A DNA stretch of 64,000 nt. It comes from Allium sativum. Lineage: Eukaryota > Streptophyta > Magnoliopsida > Asparagales > Amaryllidaceae. The position numbers and the translations under genes are program-made. The stretch is taken from contig CM060921.1 in the NCBI GenBank assembly GCA_030737875.1, positions 403,908,192 to 403,972,191 of the forward strand, given 5' to 3'. The number at the start of each line of letters is the position of its first letter. Position 1 is the first letter of the stretch. Below the pieces are notes generated by a model that made no database searches, was not told the DNA's origin, and saw only the letters and a program-made list of their open reading frames with translations. This document shows positions 13,257 to 24,800 of this stretch, piece after piece.

Positions 13257-13700
13257 GATCGGCCTTAAGTTGTTCTGGTCAGTCTCAAACAGTTCTGGTC
13301 GGCCTCAATTAGGCCTAGTCAGTCTCAAGTAGTTCTGGTCGGCCTCAATTAGTCCTAGTCGGTCTCAAACAGTTCTGGTCGGCCTCAAATTGTTCTGGTC
13401 AGTCGAAGTGGTTCTGTTGAGTTCTAAGTGGTTATGGTCGGTCCTAAATGGTTCTGGTCGGTCCCTATTAGTTCTGGTCAGCCTCAAATTGGTATGGTCA
13501 GTCTCAATTAGTTTTGGTCGCCTCAAGTTGCTCTGGTCAGTCTCAAGTTGCTCTGGTCGGCCTCAAGTTGCTTTGGTCAGTCTCAAGTTGCTCTGGTCGG
13601 CCTCAAGTTGCTCTGGTTGGTCCCAAGTGGTCTGGTTGGTCCCAAATATTCTTGGTCGGCCTCAAGTGGCCAGGACGGTCCAAAATATGGGCCCGGTTGG
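13257..13700 (+). repeat. ~20 bp minisatellite in the 5' LTR of C
   Basis: About twenty degenerate units of the type CTGGTCGGCCTCAAGTTGCT, often alternating GGTCGGCCTCAA with GGTCAGTCTCAA. The array lies about 650 bp downstream of the TATA box, so it would be in the transcribed leader. Its periodic translations in several frames are by-products of the repeat, not genes. Confidence 0.85.
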
Positions 13701-14035
13701 TTCGAAATGATTCTAGTTGGCATTTCTGGTGGAAATTTCTGGTTGGACATTTCTAATGTTGTCGTGACTTCGAGGAGACTTCAAGGGGGAGTATTCGAAG
13801 TGTTGAACGTGTTCGTTGATCGGTGTAGAACAACGAACATGGGAATGACTCAAGGATGTATTGAGTTCATATAAAAGGACGACTCAAGGATGTATTGAGT
13901 TCGTATGAAGTAATTGCTCTAAAGTGTTCCGAGCTAATGACTAGTCATGATTGATAACGACTAGAAATAAGAAGGTCGAGGAATTTCCGTTGTCGTAGTT
14001 TCTAGCTGACTCAAGGCAGGGGTACAATTAAAGAC

Positions 14036-14144
14036 CAATTATAGTTCGAGTGCCCTGGGCGTCGTGTATGGCTTATACATGTGTTGTGTATAGCATGTGG
14101 GGTCTTGCTAGAACCAGGGCATCGTGTGTAGTCCTTGACAATTG
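14036..14144 (+). other. Long-range inverted repeat in the 5' LTR of C
   Basis: The arms are CAATT (14036-14040) with AATTG (14140-14144), and inside them TGCCCTGG (14051-14058) with CCAGGGCA (14114-14121). The matching inner arms in the 3' LTR are TGCCTTGG and CCGAGGCA, which still pair through one compensatory change and one G-T wobble. Confidence 0.45.
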
Positions 14145-14920
14145 AGTGCAAGTTATTAGCCAATCATACGATAATGAGGGTTCCAGAGCAAGGTTGGCGG
14201 TGATAGCCAGAGCTAGTCATGGATGTTTGAATGCTTGTCGTAATAATGGCTGAGTTCTATTGTTATGTGTGAATAATTGTTCTGGCTGCCATGGCAGAAT
14301 TGTTATTCCTTTGAATGTATGGATCGTAATGGCTATCACTGTCGTATTGTGGGGAAGGCTGGTGTAAGTTCTTCTTTGGAGCAGGGTAGATTTATTTACC
14401 CATTCTAATATACTTTATTGATCAAGTTTTTTAGCTGTTTTATCGTTCACTATGACTGTTGTCTGACTCAAGGTTTTATGTTTCCTCTTATTACTTTGGG
14501 TTGTTCATCCAGTTGTGGATAGGCAGACTAAGTAGCAAGTGACAGGTGATGCTTTAGTGAGAACGACGATGATGATTGATGGCGAGCAGGAGGCTCACGT
14601 ACCAGTTTTACAACTATCTGGTATTTGTTCCCGCTGTTTTCTATTTCTCTTATTGTTGTAGTAAGGCAAATTGTACAAACACTATTATTGTTATCCAGGT
14701 GTATGGGAAATACTTTCTAGTTTTCATGAAAGTTTAGTGTTTTCTGCTTCACTATCACTACCTATTTTATATGTTCTATTATATTTTATCCTTGCGTTGT
14801 GGGTTCGCGACAGGTTCCTCTTATGTATCATACCTTGATGATCGTCCATAGCTGCCTGACACACCTTTCAGCACATTATTCCTCTTGTATAGTGCGGGGG
14901 TTGCAGGCGGTCATCACATT

Positions 14921-14939
14921 TGATATCAGAGCTCTGGTC
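14921..14939 (+). other. Primer binding site of element C (decayed)
   Basis: TGATATCAGAGCTCTGGTC begins two bases after the LTR end. The intact plant site would begin TGGTATCAGAGC, so one base has changed. It corresponds to initiator-Met tRNA priming. Confidence 0.75.
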
Positions 14940-15104
14940 AACGATTGTGGTCAAAGTTCTAAGATGTAGTTACGTATGGGAGACGTATTTGTAGATTTCA
15001 ACTGGATGCTTACTATATGTATTAGCATATATAATAGTAGCATTTGTACTTCCTTTAGCAGTTTTTCTTAAAAGTGGCTAATCATTCTTATTTGTAGATT
15101 TAGA

Positions 15105-16076
15105 ATGATTCGACGCTATACGAGACATTCTGCTAGGGAAGAAGCTGTGCCTGGAGGGGGTAATGGCGGGGCACCTGATTACCCGGCCATGTTTGAAGCT
15201 ATGATCGAAGCATGTCTTCGAAGGAACCCCACTCCAGTGGTAGCTACGGTTGAGGTTGGAGTTCCAGTACCTAGAGATGTAGAATTTGCAAAGCTATGCA
15301 AAGACTTTACATCATTGGGAGGGAAATAGTTCAAGGGCATTGAACCAGTTGAAGAGGTTCAAAGGTGGATGGATGCTTGTTTCCGAATCTTCAAGGACAT
15401 AGGTATTAATGATGCAACGAAGAGGAAACTTGCATCAAGGCAGTTGGTGGGCAGAGCAATGGACTGGTGGAACTCTGTCACACTTGAGACCCCTGAAGAG
15501 GATATTTCATAGGAATTATTCCAAGCTAAGTTTAAAGCAAAATTTATCTCCACTGTGCAGAAGTCTGTTCTGTTTAAGAGATTCGTAGAGCTTAAACAGA
15601 ATGGTCGCCCAGTTCTTGACTATGTTTTTGACTTCGAGGCCATGTCGAAGTATGCTCGTTCATATGTAGAAACTCCTTATCAAAAGAATGAGAAGTTTTT
15701 CTTAGGATTGGATGGATATCTTGGGAATCAGCTTGTGGATCACCTCGATGATAGCTTTGAGAAGGTCATCAAGAAGGCTTTGAGGCATGAAAGTCTGCTT
15801 CCTAAGAAGGTGTCTGTTGTTGCAGGTAAGGAAGAACAGAAGCCATAACAGGGTGGTAGTAATAAGAAGAGAAAGCAGCAACAACAGAAAGGAAATAATG
15901 GCCAGAAGAAGCAGAAGGGAGAAGTGACTTACTTCAATTGTTGGCAGAAGGGTCATTTTGCTAGTGAATGCAAGAATCCTAAAGCTAAAAAGAAGTGCTT
16001 CAAGTATGGCAGGACGGGACATGAGAAGAAAGACTATCCAGAATCAGCTCAAGGGAGCAAGTGGTTAAAGCTTTAG
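15105..16076 (+). pseudogene. gag: gag pseudogene of element C
   Basis: One frame from the ATG at 15105 to TAG at 16074, broken by three internal stops: TAG at 15327 (from CAG), TAG near 15510 (from TGG in the usual ISWELF position) and TAA at 15846 (from CAA). The retrotransposon gag core is clear: VEEVQRWMDACFRIF, then MDWWNSV, then FISTVQKSVLFKRFVELKQ. Two CCHC zinc knuckles follow a Lys/Gln-rich linker, but both are damaged by Cys to Tyr changes (YFNCWQKGHFASEC and CFKYGRTGHEKKDY). Gag would form the particle and bind the RNA; this copy cannot. All the damage is of the C-to-T/G-to-A type. Confidence 0.85.
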
Positions 16077-16077
16077 G

Positions 16078-19000
16078 GGAAGTGCCGTCATCTTCGAAAT
16101 CCCCTACCGCAGAGGAGAAGGGAAAAGGTGTCGTCTTGGAAGGTACTCTTTCTGTTCATGGTGTTTCGATTTGAGTTTTGTTTGATACTGAAGCATTGCA
16201 TTCATTCATTTGCAATGAGCTTGTGTGTCGCTTGGGTTTGGAACCCGAGATTTGTGATAGACCGTTGATCGTGATTTATCCGGTTGAGTGTTCATCCAGT
16301 TTGTGCATGTTGTGGCGTGGTCTAGTATTGTCGAGTCATGGTTGCTCTTTTGTGTGTGATTGCTTTGTTCTTAACTTTGCTGGGTTTGGGATCATCTTGG
16401 GCATGGATTGGCTCAAGAAGTATGCGGTAAGGGTGAATTGTGAGAAGCTAGAGGTGAGAGTCGAGGATGTGGAAGGGCGAAAGGTGTTGATAAAGTGTAA
16501 GCACGAAGAGGGTGTTTCCGTTAGCTGTCTATATCTGCTTGTGATTCCACAAGAAGACTTGTCATTTGTGCTGATCACTAATGAGTATGAGGATGTCTTT
16601 GATGAGGTCAAAGGGTTGCCGATGCATCATGAGATCGTGTTTAGGATTGATTTAGTCGAGGGTGCTAAACCAATTGTCATGGCTCTTAGGAGGATGGCGC
16701 CTAAGAAACAACGAGAGTTGGAAGTGCAAGTTCGTGACCTTTTGGAAAGAGATTCATTCAGAGAAGCATCTCCGAATGGGGTGCACTGGTCGTGTTTGCA
16801 ACCAAGACAGATGGCTCGTTAAGGTTGTGCGTAAACTATCGTGAGCTGAATAAGGTGACTATGAAGAACAAGTATCCGTTGCCAAGGATTGATGACTAGT
16901 TCGATCAGCTTCACGAAGCTAAAGTGTTTTCTCAAACGGATCTGGCAACGGGATTTCACCAGTTGAGGGTGGCTAAGGATAGTGTGCCAAAGACTGCTTT
17001 TAGGACACCGTCCGGGTTCTTTGAATAGTTGATGATGCCATTCGGGTTGACTAACGCACCAACGTATTTTGTGGATCTTATGAATAGGGTATTCAGAGAT
17101 CAGCTGAATAAATTCATACTTGTGTTCATGGATGATATTTTGGTCTGTTCACAGAATGAGGAAGAGCACAAGATGCACTTGAGGATCATGTTGGAAATCT
17201 TAAGAAAACTTAAGCCGAGAGCCAAGTTTTCAAAGTGTCACTTCTGGAAGAGTGAAGTGAGTTTCTTAGGTCATGTATTCTCCGGTAGTGGGATAGCAGT
17301 TGACCCCGCTAAAGTGGAAGCAATCCAGGACTGGGATAGTCCTAAGAATGCGACAGTTGTGAGAAATTTCCTTGGGCTGGTTGGTTATTACCGATCAAGG
17401 ATTTCTCAAAGATAGATGCACCATTGACAGGATTGACGAAGAAGAACCAAATGTTCACATGGGATGCAAAGTGTGAACAAGCGTTCAGAATCCTAAAAGA
17501 GAGACTAACAAGTGCTCCTGTGTTGACCATTCCAAATGGGAATGAAGAGATGGTGGTGTATACCGATGCGTGTGGTACTAGTCTTGGAGCAATGCTGATG
17601 CAAAAGGATAAAGTGGTATCTTACGCAAGTCGACAGCTAAAGCCACATGAGAAGAACTACCCAACTCATGATTTAAAGTTGGCAGCAATTGTGTTTGCAC
17701 TAAAGATGTGGAGATATTACCTATTGGGAATGAGGTTCGAGTTGTTTAGGGACTACAAGTCGTTGAAATATCTTTTCTCCCAAAAGGATTTGAATCTTCG
17801 ACAACAACAATAGTTAGAGTTTTTGGCATCATATGATTTTGGTATAGCCTATACTCCTAGCAAAGGTAACGCAGTTGCAGATGCATTAAGTCGAAGACAC
17901 ACAAGTTTGGGAGCTATGTTTTTAGAATGGAAGAGCCTCGAGTATTTGGCAAGGTTCGATTTCAGGCCATGATGCGAGTTGGAACCTGAAACGTTGGCAA
18001 GCTTATCGATAAGACCTACTCTTATCGAAAAGATTAGCGAGAGCCAAAAGCGAGATGTGAAGCTTGTCGAGTTTATCCAGGGATTGGAACTAGAGGATAA
18101 AGAGTCCAAAATCGATCGAGAAATTTGGCTTTGAAAGCAAGGGCAATTAGTTGTTCCTGATATTGATGGATTGAGTGATGAGGTTCTGAGAGAATATCGT
18201 CACTCGAAGTTGACGATTCATCCCGGTGGTAATAAGATGCATTAGGACATGAAGAGAATTTACTATTTGGAGGGGATGAAGAGAGATATTGGAAAGTTCA
18301 TTTCCAAGTGTATGAACTGTCAGTTGGTGAAAGCTGAATAGAGGAAGCCGAGTGGTTTGCTTCAGCCATTAGAGGTTCCTACGCGGAAGTGGGAGCAGAT
18401 ATCGATGGATTTTATCGATGGACTACCTGGAACTAGGGCAGGAAATGAAGAAATTTGGGTCATTGTAGATCCCTTGACCAAAAGTGCAAGATTCATTCCT
18501 GTCATGCCAACTAGGACGACGTCGAAACTGGTTGAACTTTATGTGAAATGAATAGTTCGATTCCATGGTGTCCCAAAGAATATAGTGAGTGATCGAGATC
18601 CGTTGTTCACTAGCAGATTTTGGAGGAGTTTGCAAGAGGCTTTGGGAACCGAGTTGTGCTTGAGTACGGCTTATCATCCCCAAACTAATCGTTAGACCGA
18701 AAGAGCCACTCGAGTTTCAGAAGATCTCCTGAGGTCTTGTGTGTTAGACTCCGGAAGATCAAGGGAAGACCATCTACATCTGGTTGAGTTTGCTTACAAC
18801 AACAACTACCAATCGAGCATTAGGATGGCACCATATGAGGCGTTGTATGGAAGGCCATGCAATTCTCCATCATGTTGGTTAGAAACTGGAGATAAGTTGG
18901 TACTTGAGCCATAAATGATAAGAGAGACCTCAGATTGTACCGAGATCACTCGGCAATGAACAAAGGCATCCTAAGATCGTTAGAAAAGTTACACCGATAA

Positions 19001-19463
19001 GCGTCATAAGGACTTGGAATTCGATGTGGGCAATATGATTTTCGTGAAGGTTTCACCGTTGAAGCATATGGTGAGATTTGGAAGTAAAGGAAAGTTAGCT
19101 CCTAGGTTCATTGGACCATTTCCGATAGACGAGTTAATTGGAAAGCTCGCATATAGATGGGAGTTACCCGAGAAGATGTCAAGAGTGCATAATATGTTCC
19201 ATGTGTTGTTTCTACAGAAGCACGTGCATGATTCAAATGTGGTGGTATCTCCAGAGCAGTACGAATACCTAGAAGTAGAGACTGCAGTTGCGAGACATCA
19301 TAAGTTGCTTCGTGTTGTGGGGAATGACATGAAACAACTTAGGAGGAAAACGGTGAATCTAGTCAAGATACAATGGAGTGAGGACGGTGACGATTGTACG
19401 TAGGAGATGGAAGAGAGTATGAAGGCGACTCATCCAGAACTCTTTGTCGGTAGGAACCTTTGA
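16078..19463 (+). pseudogene. pol: pol pseudogene of element C (protease, RT, RNase H, integrase, chromodomain-like end)
   Basis: Protease at about 16150-16420 has DTEA instead of D[ST]GA, a Gly to Glu loss in the active site. RT (about 16700-17400) keeps FMDD near 17128, but it is crossed by a frameshift near 16780 and stops at 16896 and 17026. RNase H (about 17430-17900) follows a second frameshift and shows VYTDACG and ADALSR. Integrase has an HHCC zinc region (HSKLTIHPGG, CMNCQ), the first acidic site MDFIDGLP and the second SDRDPLF; the third region, STAYHPQTN, ends in a stop where GQ is usual. The C-terminus (LRRKTVNLVKIQW) resembles a chromodomain tail, placing C with chromoviruses, perhaps Tekay/Del-like. 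More than ten stops are visible. Confidence 0.9.
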
Positions 19464-19651
19464 TATCATGTAATCGCTATATCGTTGTATCATGTTGGTG
19501 TTTGATAGAATTCCACGTGTTAGGATAAGGCTATGGATGCATGGCTTGATGGTTGCTAGTTTGGATTATAGAATTGGCTTCTCATGGATGATAGGCATGT
19601 AGAATTATTGTGATTGCTTATGTTTGTTTGGAATTTCAGGGGCGAAATTCT

Positions 19652-19664
19652 AAAGGAGGGAGAA
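19652..19664 (+). other. Polypurine tract of element C
   Basis: AAAGGAGGGAGAA lies directly before the 3' LTR start TGTAGCAGC, preceded by a GGGGCGAAATTC motif typical of the 3' end of plant gypsy elements. Confidence 0.85.
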
Positions 19665-20696
19665 TGTAGCAGCTCGCATTTTAAGTATCAAAAGATCGTA
19701 AATTATTTTTATTTCGTTCCCTGAGGGTTGGATCACTCTCATCTTTGAATATGTTGTATATGGAGATGTGAGACATGTCCATAATTTTTACCAATTTTAT
19801 TTATGACCATTTCTTCCTGTTAGTCTTGTACAGGGCATAACTTTTGACTCAAGTCGAATCAGAGCGTGGGACCTGTGCCATTGGAAAGGAATTGTTGATC
19901 GTCTTTCCATAGAGTGTTTACATTAAAGATTTGGCTCAGCGGTTTGGGAGGAATCGTTGTTTTAAGGTTTAATAATTGACCGTTCAGGTTTTGTAGCCTT
20001 AGTGGGATGATTTGAGAAGGCTCATTAGTGGGCTGGTGGAATCCTATAAATGGGGGGGTGAGAGTGGAGGGAAAAAGTTTACTTTTCCATTCTCTCATTT
20101 GGTGGCCTTGTGCTCCACCTTCCTCTAACACCTTTCCACCATTAAAAATTCAAATCTTAGGAGGGAAATCATAGATCTACACCACTGGAGCTAGATCTAC
20201 GTCAATTGAAGCAAGGATTCATCGGATCAAGTTGTTTGGTGTGAGGTGCTTACTGTCCGAATTCATATTCCATTGATTTTTGCTTGTTTGGGAGAATCAG
20301 TCAGTGGATTACATCTCTCACATGGATTCAATGAAGTGTATGAGTAGTTGATCAAGTTTTTCATCAAATTCAAGTATTCTTATTTAGATCTATGCATTGG
20401 TAAGTTCATTTTCATATAAATCTTCCTATGATCTGATCTAACAAGTTTAGATAGGTAATTTCTATGATATTTCATATGAACATGCAAGTTAGATTCATGG
20501 TTTTGTTCATATGCATATTTGTGGTGATTTTGGTGATTTTGACATCATCATTGATAGAATTTTCATATTGATGATATTGTTGATTTCATAACATGCTTGT
20601 AATCCTTTGGATGAATTGGATTAGTTAGCTTCATTGAACGAATCATTTTGGCGAAGTTATGGTCGAAATTTGAGTTGCATTGAAGAATGCAGGTTT

Positions 20697-21190
20697 TAGG
20701 TCGGCCTCAAGTTTTTCTGGTCGGTCTCAAACAGTTTTGGTCGGCCTCAATTAGTCCTGGTCGGTCTCAAATAGTTCTGGTCGGCCTCAATTAGTCTTGG
20801 TCGATCTCAAATAATTTTGGTCACCCTCAAGTTGTTATGGTCGGTCCTAAGTGGTTCTGTTGAGTTCTAAATGGTTCTGGTTGGTCCTAAATGATTCTGT
20901 TCTGTCCCAATTAGTTCTGGTCAGCCTCAAGTTGCTCTGATTAGTCTCAATTAGTTTTTGTCAGCCTCAAGTTGCTCTGGTCAGTCTCAAGTTGCTCTGG
21001 TCGGCCTCAAGTTTCTCTGGTCGGTCTCAAGTTGCCCTGGTCGGCCTTAAGTTGCTCTGGTCAGTCCCAAGAAGTCTGGTCGGTCTCAAATTGGTCTGGT
21101 CGGTCCAAAATACTCTTGGTCGACCTCAAGTGGCCTGGTTGGTCCAAAATGGGTCCGGTTTGTCCGAAATGAGTCCGGTTGGCATTTTTT
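20697..21190 (+). repeat. ~20 bp minisatellite in the 3' LTR of C
   Basis: The same GGTCGGCCTCAA-type units as at 13257-13700, with a somewhat longer array and different unit order. This shows expansion or contraction after insertion. Confidence 0.85.
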
Positions 21191-21497
21191 GTGGAAATTT
21201 CTTGTCGGACATTGCTAATGATGTCATGACTTCGAGGATACTTTCAACGGGGAGTATTCGAAGTGTTGAAGGTGTTTGTTGATCGGTGTAGAACAACGAA
21301 TGTGGGAATGACAAAGGATGTATTGAGTTCATATAAAAGGATGACTCAAGGATGTATTGAGTTCGTGTGAAGTAATTGCTCTAAAGTGTTCTAGGCTAAT
21401 GAATAGTCGTGATTGATAACGACTAGAAATAAGAAGGCCAAGGAATTTCCGTTGTCGTAGGTTCTTGCGGACTCAAAGAAGGGGTACAATTAAAGAC

Positions 21498-21606
21498 CAA
21501 TTGTAGGTCGAGTGCCTTGGGCGTTGCGTATAGCCTAAACACGTGTTGTGTATAGCGTGTGGGGTCTTGCTAGAACCGAGGCATCGTGTGTGGCCCTTGA
21601 CAATTG
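21498..21606 (+). other. Long-range inverted repeat in the 3' LTR of C
   Basis: Outer arms CAATT (21498-21502) and AATTG (21602-21606). Inner arms TGCCTTGG (21513-21520) and CCGAGGCA (21576-21583), paired with one G-T wobble. Confidence 0.45.
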
Positions 21607-22463
21607 ACGACAAGTTGTTAGCCAGTCATACGATAACGAAGGTTCTAAGGCAAGGTTGGTGGTGATAGCCAGAGTCAGTCATGCATGTTTGAATGCTTGT
21701 CATAATAATGGCAGAGTTGCTATTGCTATGTGGGAATGATCGTTCTGGTTGCCATGGTTGAATTGTTATTCCTTTGGATGTGTGGATCGTAAAGGCTATC
21801 ACTATCATATTATGGGGAAGGCAAGTGTAAGTTCTTCTCTGGAGCTAGGTAATTAGTTGTTTATTTACCCACTCTCATATACTTTATTGATGAAGTTTGT
21901 TATTTGTTTAATTGCTCACTAAGCCTGTTGTCTGACTCAAGGTTTTATGTTTCCTCTTATTACCTTGGGATGTTCATCCGATTGTGGATGGGCAGACTAA
22001 GTAGAAGGTGACGGTGATGCTTTAGTGAGAACGACGATGCTGATCAATGGCGAGTAGGAGGCTTTCGTACTAGTTTTACTATTATCTAGTATTTGCATCC
22101 ATTGTTTTCTATTTCTCTAAGTGTTGTAGTAAGACAAATTGTACAAACACTATTGTTGTTATCCACGTGTATGGGAAATACTTTCTAGTTATCATGAAAG
22201 TTTAGTGTTTTCTGCTTCACTATCACTACCTGTCGTATATGTTCTATTATATTTTATCCTTGCGTTGTGAGTTCACGATAGTTTCTGCTTATGTATCATA
22301 CCTTGGCTTATGTATCATACCTTGGCTTATGTATCATACCTTGATGATCGCCCATAACTGCCTGGCACACCTTTCAGTACATTATTCCTCTTGTATAGTG
22401 TAGGGGTTGTGGGCGGACATCACATCATGAGTACATGGGTGCCGAAATCAAAAGAAATGTTGT

Positions 22464-22517
22464 GTGAATTCACAGGACCACCCCGCTAATGCGGACGGGT
22501 TTACTCCATGTGAATTC
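22464..22517 (-). other. Stem-loop in the LTR of A, right copy
   Basis: Perfect arms GAATTCAC (22466-22473) and GTGAATTC (22510-22517), with an inner hairpin CCGC-taat-GCGG (22483-22494). On the element's sense strand the loop contains GTAAACCCG and GGTCCTGT. Confidence 0.55.
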
Positions 22518-24189
22518 CTGTGCATAGAAATTCGCAAATGATTTTGAAAAAATGAGGCTATCATAAGCTCGTCCCACATCACAAAATGCAAGGCACACCA
22601 AATGGGCGAGTTTTGTCTTATGATAACCAAAAATGCTTTCATACGTGAAAATCCACCTTTATTACTATTATTAGTGCATAGCGTTGAAAACCATTTCACA
22701 AATAAATATATTAATCTTAGTAAGCATAGTGACTATGCCTACATACGTAGTTTACAAACAAATTGAACGGCTCGTATTGGTTATTTGGTTTTCCAACATA
22801 ATGGTTCCAGGCACGAAAGATCAATAGAGGACATGAAGCTAAGTATCTCTCGGTTAACATCTAGAAACGGACACCGAATACATAACTCAAAGCATATGTC
22901 CCGGTTTTCATCCAGGCATCGGACACCGTATGTACTATATTTACTCAGGTTTCGAGGTAGATCTACCGTGCAGCTTTCGATTTTTAGTAGAGATTATGTA
23001 TAATACCTAACCGTCGGCTTACCATCAATTTTGGGTGTGAGGTTCGACAAAGTCACGATATGCACAAAGCTACACTTTAGTAAGCCAAGCTTTGATCATC
23101 ACTAGTTCAATTCATAACTCGAGTATGCCACATTGACAATTCACGACGTGTCACTGATTTCTATCGATACACAACCTCTATATTCATATGTCTTAGAGAG
23201 GAGAATAATTTATTGCCACAAATCCGATATATATTAACAAAACTTAGTGCTACGCAGTCATTTTCAGTGTCAGACACACAATTCATGCAAGTCTGTTCTG
23301 GGTTTGAACGGAACAACAGTCCGAAAATCTCTAAACATATTCAGATTTCATGCCACTTATAACCTCATATCGGGTGATCGTCCCAAACGAGACATCAACA
23401 GTCGATCCAAACAATTTGAAGATTCTTAGTCTTTGTTTATCGATTTCCATGTCTTCAATTTCTTTATAACGTCGCATTACTACTTGGAATGGTTTTCGAA
23501 CAAATATTTGATCCCGGTCTTTCCAAGTAATAAGCACATTTTTAAACCATAGTTATGGATCATTCGGCTTTCCCATTTAAATCTCCATCCAAAATTGTTA
23601 TCGATTCAGTTATAATCAAGATTTGCTTAATTCCAGTTTCCATAAACCCCTTTATTGCTTTATCCCCTTTTGTGAAATCCAATATTCATTTTCCAGTTTT
23701 AACTCCAAACCAGTTTATATTCAAAATATAATACAGTCCATATCGAGATATCTGAGACGACCCAAAATCCCGTTCTCACAGAGACAAGGGCTATCTTTGG
23801 AATATAATACAGAAACAGATAATAGCAGAACAAAATTAAATAAATACACCAGATAATGAACAATAGAATATACTGGATAAAAGTAATCATCAGAGTTACA
23901 CAGTATACAGGATCTTACTTAGAACAAGTACAGTTCAGCTATACATAAATGTCTACAGCGGAAATAAACAAAATATGTACAATAGGAGCTGAACAGCATA
24001 AAAAGAGATAAATGATAGAATCCATCTTCAGCTCCAGCTATCCAGAAAGAACCAGCTAAATCTGAATACAAGGCTGCCCGTATAGAAAAAGGGGCACCCG
24101 AGTTTGAGAGTGAAACAAACTACGAGTCAGTCATGGGACTGGTACGAGAAATCTACTCAACACATATATATATATATATATATATATTT

Positions 24190-24247
24190 TGGCTAATCAC
24201 AGGACCACGCCACTTTCGTGGAACGGGTTTACTCCATTGGATTGCCA
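24190..24247 (-). other. Stem-loop in solo LTR D
   Basis: Arms TGGCTAATC (24190-24198) and GATTGCCA (24240-24247) pair with one bulged base. An inner hairpin CCACG (24205-24209) with CGTGG (24217-24221) sits in the loop. The sense strand carries GTAAACCCG and GGTCCTGT as in A, while the arms are of different sequence. Confidence 0.55.
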
Positions 24248-24589
24248 GTGCTTTAAAACAAATCTTTCTTTTAAACATCGCTATGCTTTTTGTAAAAATG
24301 AAGTCGTTATAAGACTCAGTTCCCATCACACAATGCAACACAAACCGGAGGATAGAGTTTTTACCTTATAACGGCCAAAATATGCTTGATACGAATAAAA
24401 CAAAGGCATTTGATATTATTGCTAGTGTTTATATGTTTCAAAAACAATTTGAATCATAACTATCAATCATAGACGGCATTAATGCCCCATACCACTATGT
24501 CGCCATATATAGGTATACAATCAAAACCGCACAGTCACGTATTTGGAAATTGGATTTCCGTCATGAACCAAGGCAAAAGATAGTCCTTA

Positions 24590-24800
24590 CCGACTTCGAG
24601 ACTGCCTAGCCCGAGCCTCAGGGTCAGAGCGCATCGACCCTTGGATCGTCGGGGCCGGTCCACTGACGTGGATTAAAATGCCTGAACACTGCGTTTCTCC
24701 GCCCTTCGGGGCGTAAATGAGCCAACGAATGACTCCATCGGACCCGGATCGTCCGATCAAACCGAGGCGCCTCGCAACAGCAACAACCACACAGGTGAAA
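24590..24800 (-). other. GC-rich hairpin-rich block in D
   Basis: About 200 bp of much higher GC than its surroundings. It has short perfect hairpins: CGCCC-ttcg-GGGCG near 24701 and ATCGGAC with GTCCGAT around 24737-24757. The local minus-strand reading frame has no family resemblance, so I treat it as structured LTR sequence. Confidence 0.35.

Larger units (their letters stand above)
12224..14918 (+). repeat. 5' LTR of element C
   Basis: 2695 bp, starting TGTAATAGCCCGC and ending GTCATCACA. It contains a TATA box at 12602, a ~20 bp minisatellite (13257-13700) and a long-range inverted repeat (14036-14144). It aligns along its length with 19665-22424 but has many substitutions and small indels. 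Confidence 0.9.
12224..22424 (+). mobile_element. Element C: complete but dead chromovirus-like Ty3/gypsy retrotransposon
   Basis: 10.2 kb with both LTRs (12224-14918 and 19665-22424), primer site, gag, pol in the order protease-RT-RNase H-integrase, and polypurine tract. It sits inside the 5' LTR of A. The flanks acatg (12219-12223) and tcatg (22425-22429) are a 5 bp target duplication with one change, and removing C restores the sequence seen at 4110-4135. Gag and pol carry many stops and frameshifts, and the LTRs differ at many positions, so it is an old insertion. Confidence 0.9.
19665..22424 (+). repeat. 3' LTR of element C
   Basis: 2760 bp, starting TGTAGCAGCTCGC and ending GACATCACA. 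It carries TATAAATG at 20045, the minisatellite at 20697-21190, the inverted repeat at 21498-21606 and a local triplication of TTATGTATCATACCTTGGC near 22290-22340 that the 5' LTR lacks. Confidence 0.9.

Noticed and set aside
13390..13874. Three overlapping ORFs of 80-108 codons with repeated SGRPQVALVSLK-type peptides
   Set aside because: They come from the 20 bp minisatellite read in three frames and are not coding.
24587..24790. 67-codon minus-strand ORF in the GC-rich block of D
   Set aside because: Short, Arg/Gly/Ser-rich, no family resemblance, and located within LTR sequence full of hairpins.
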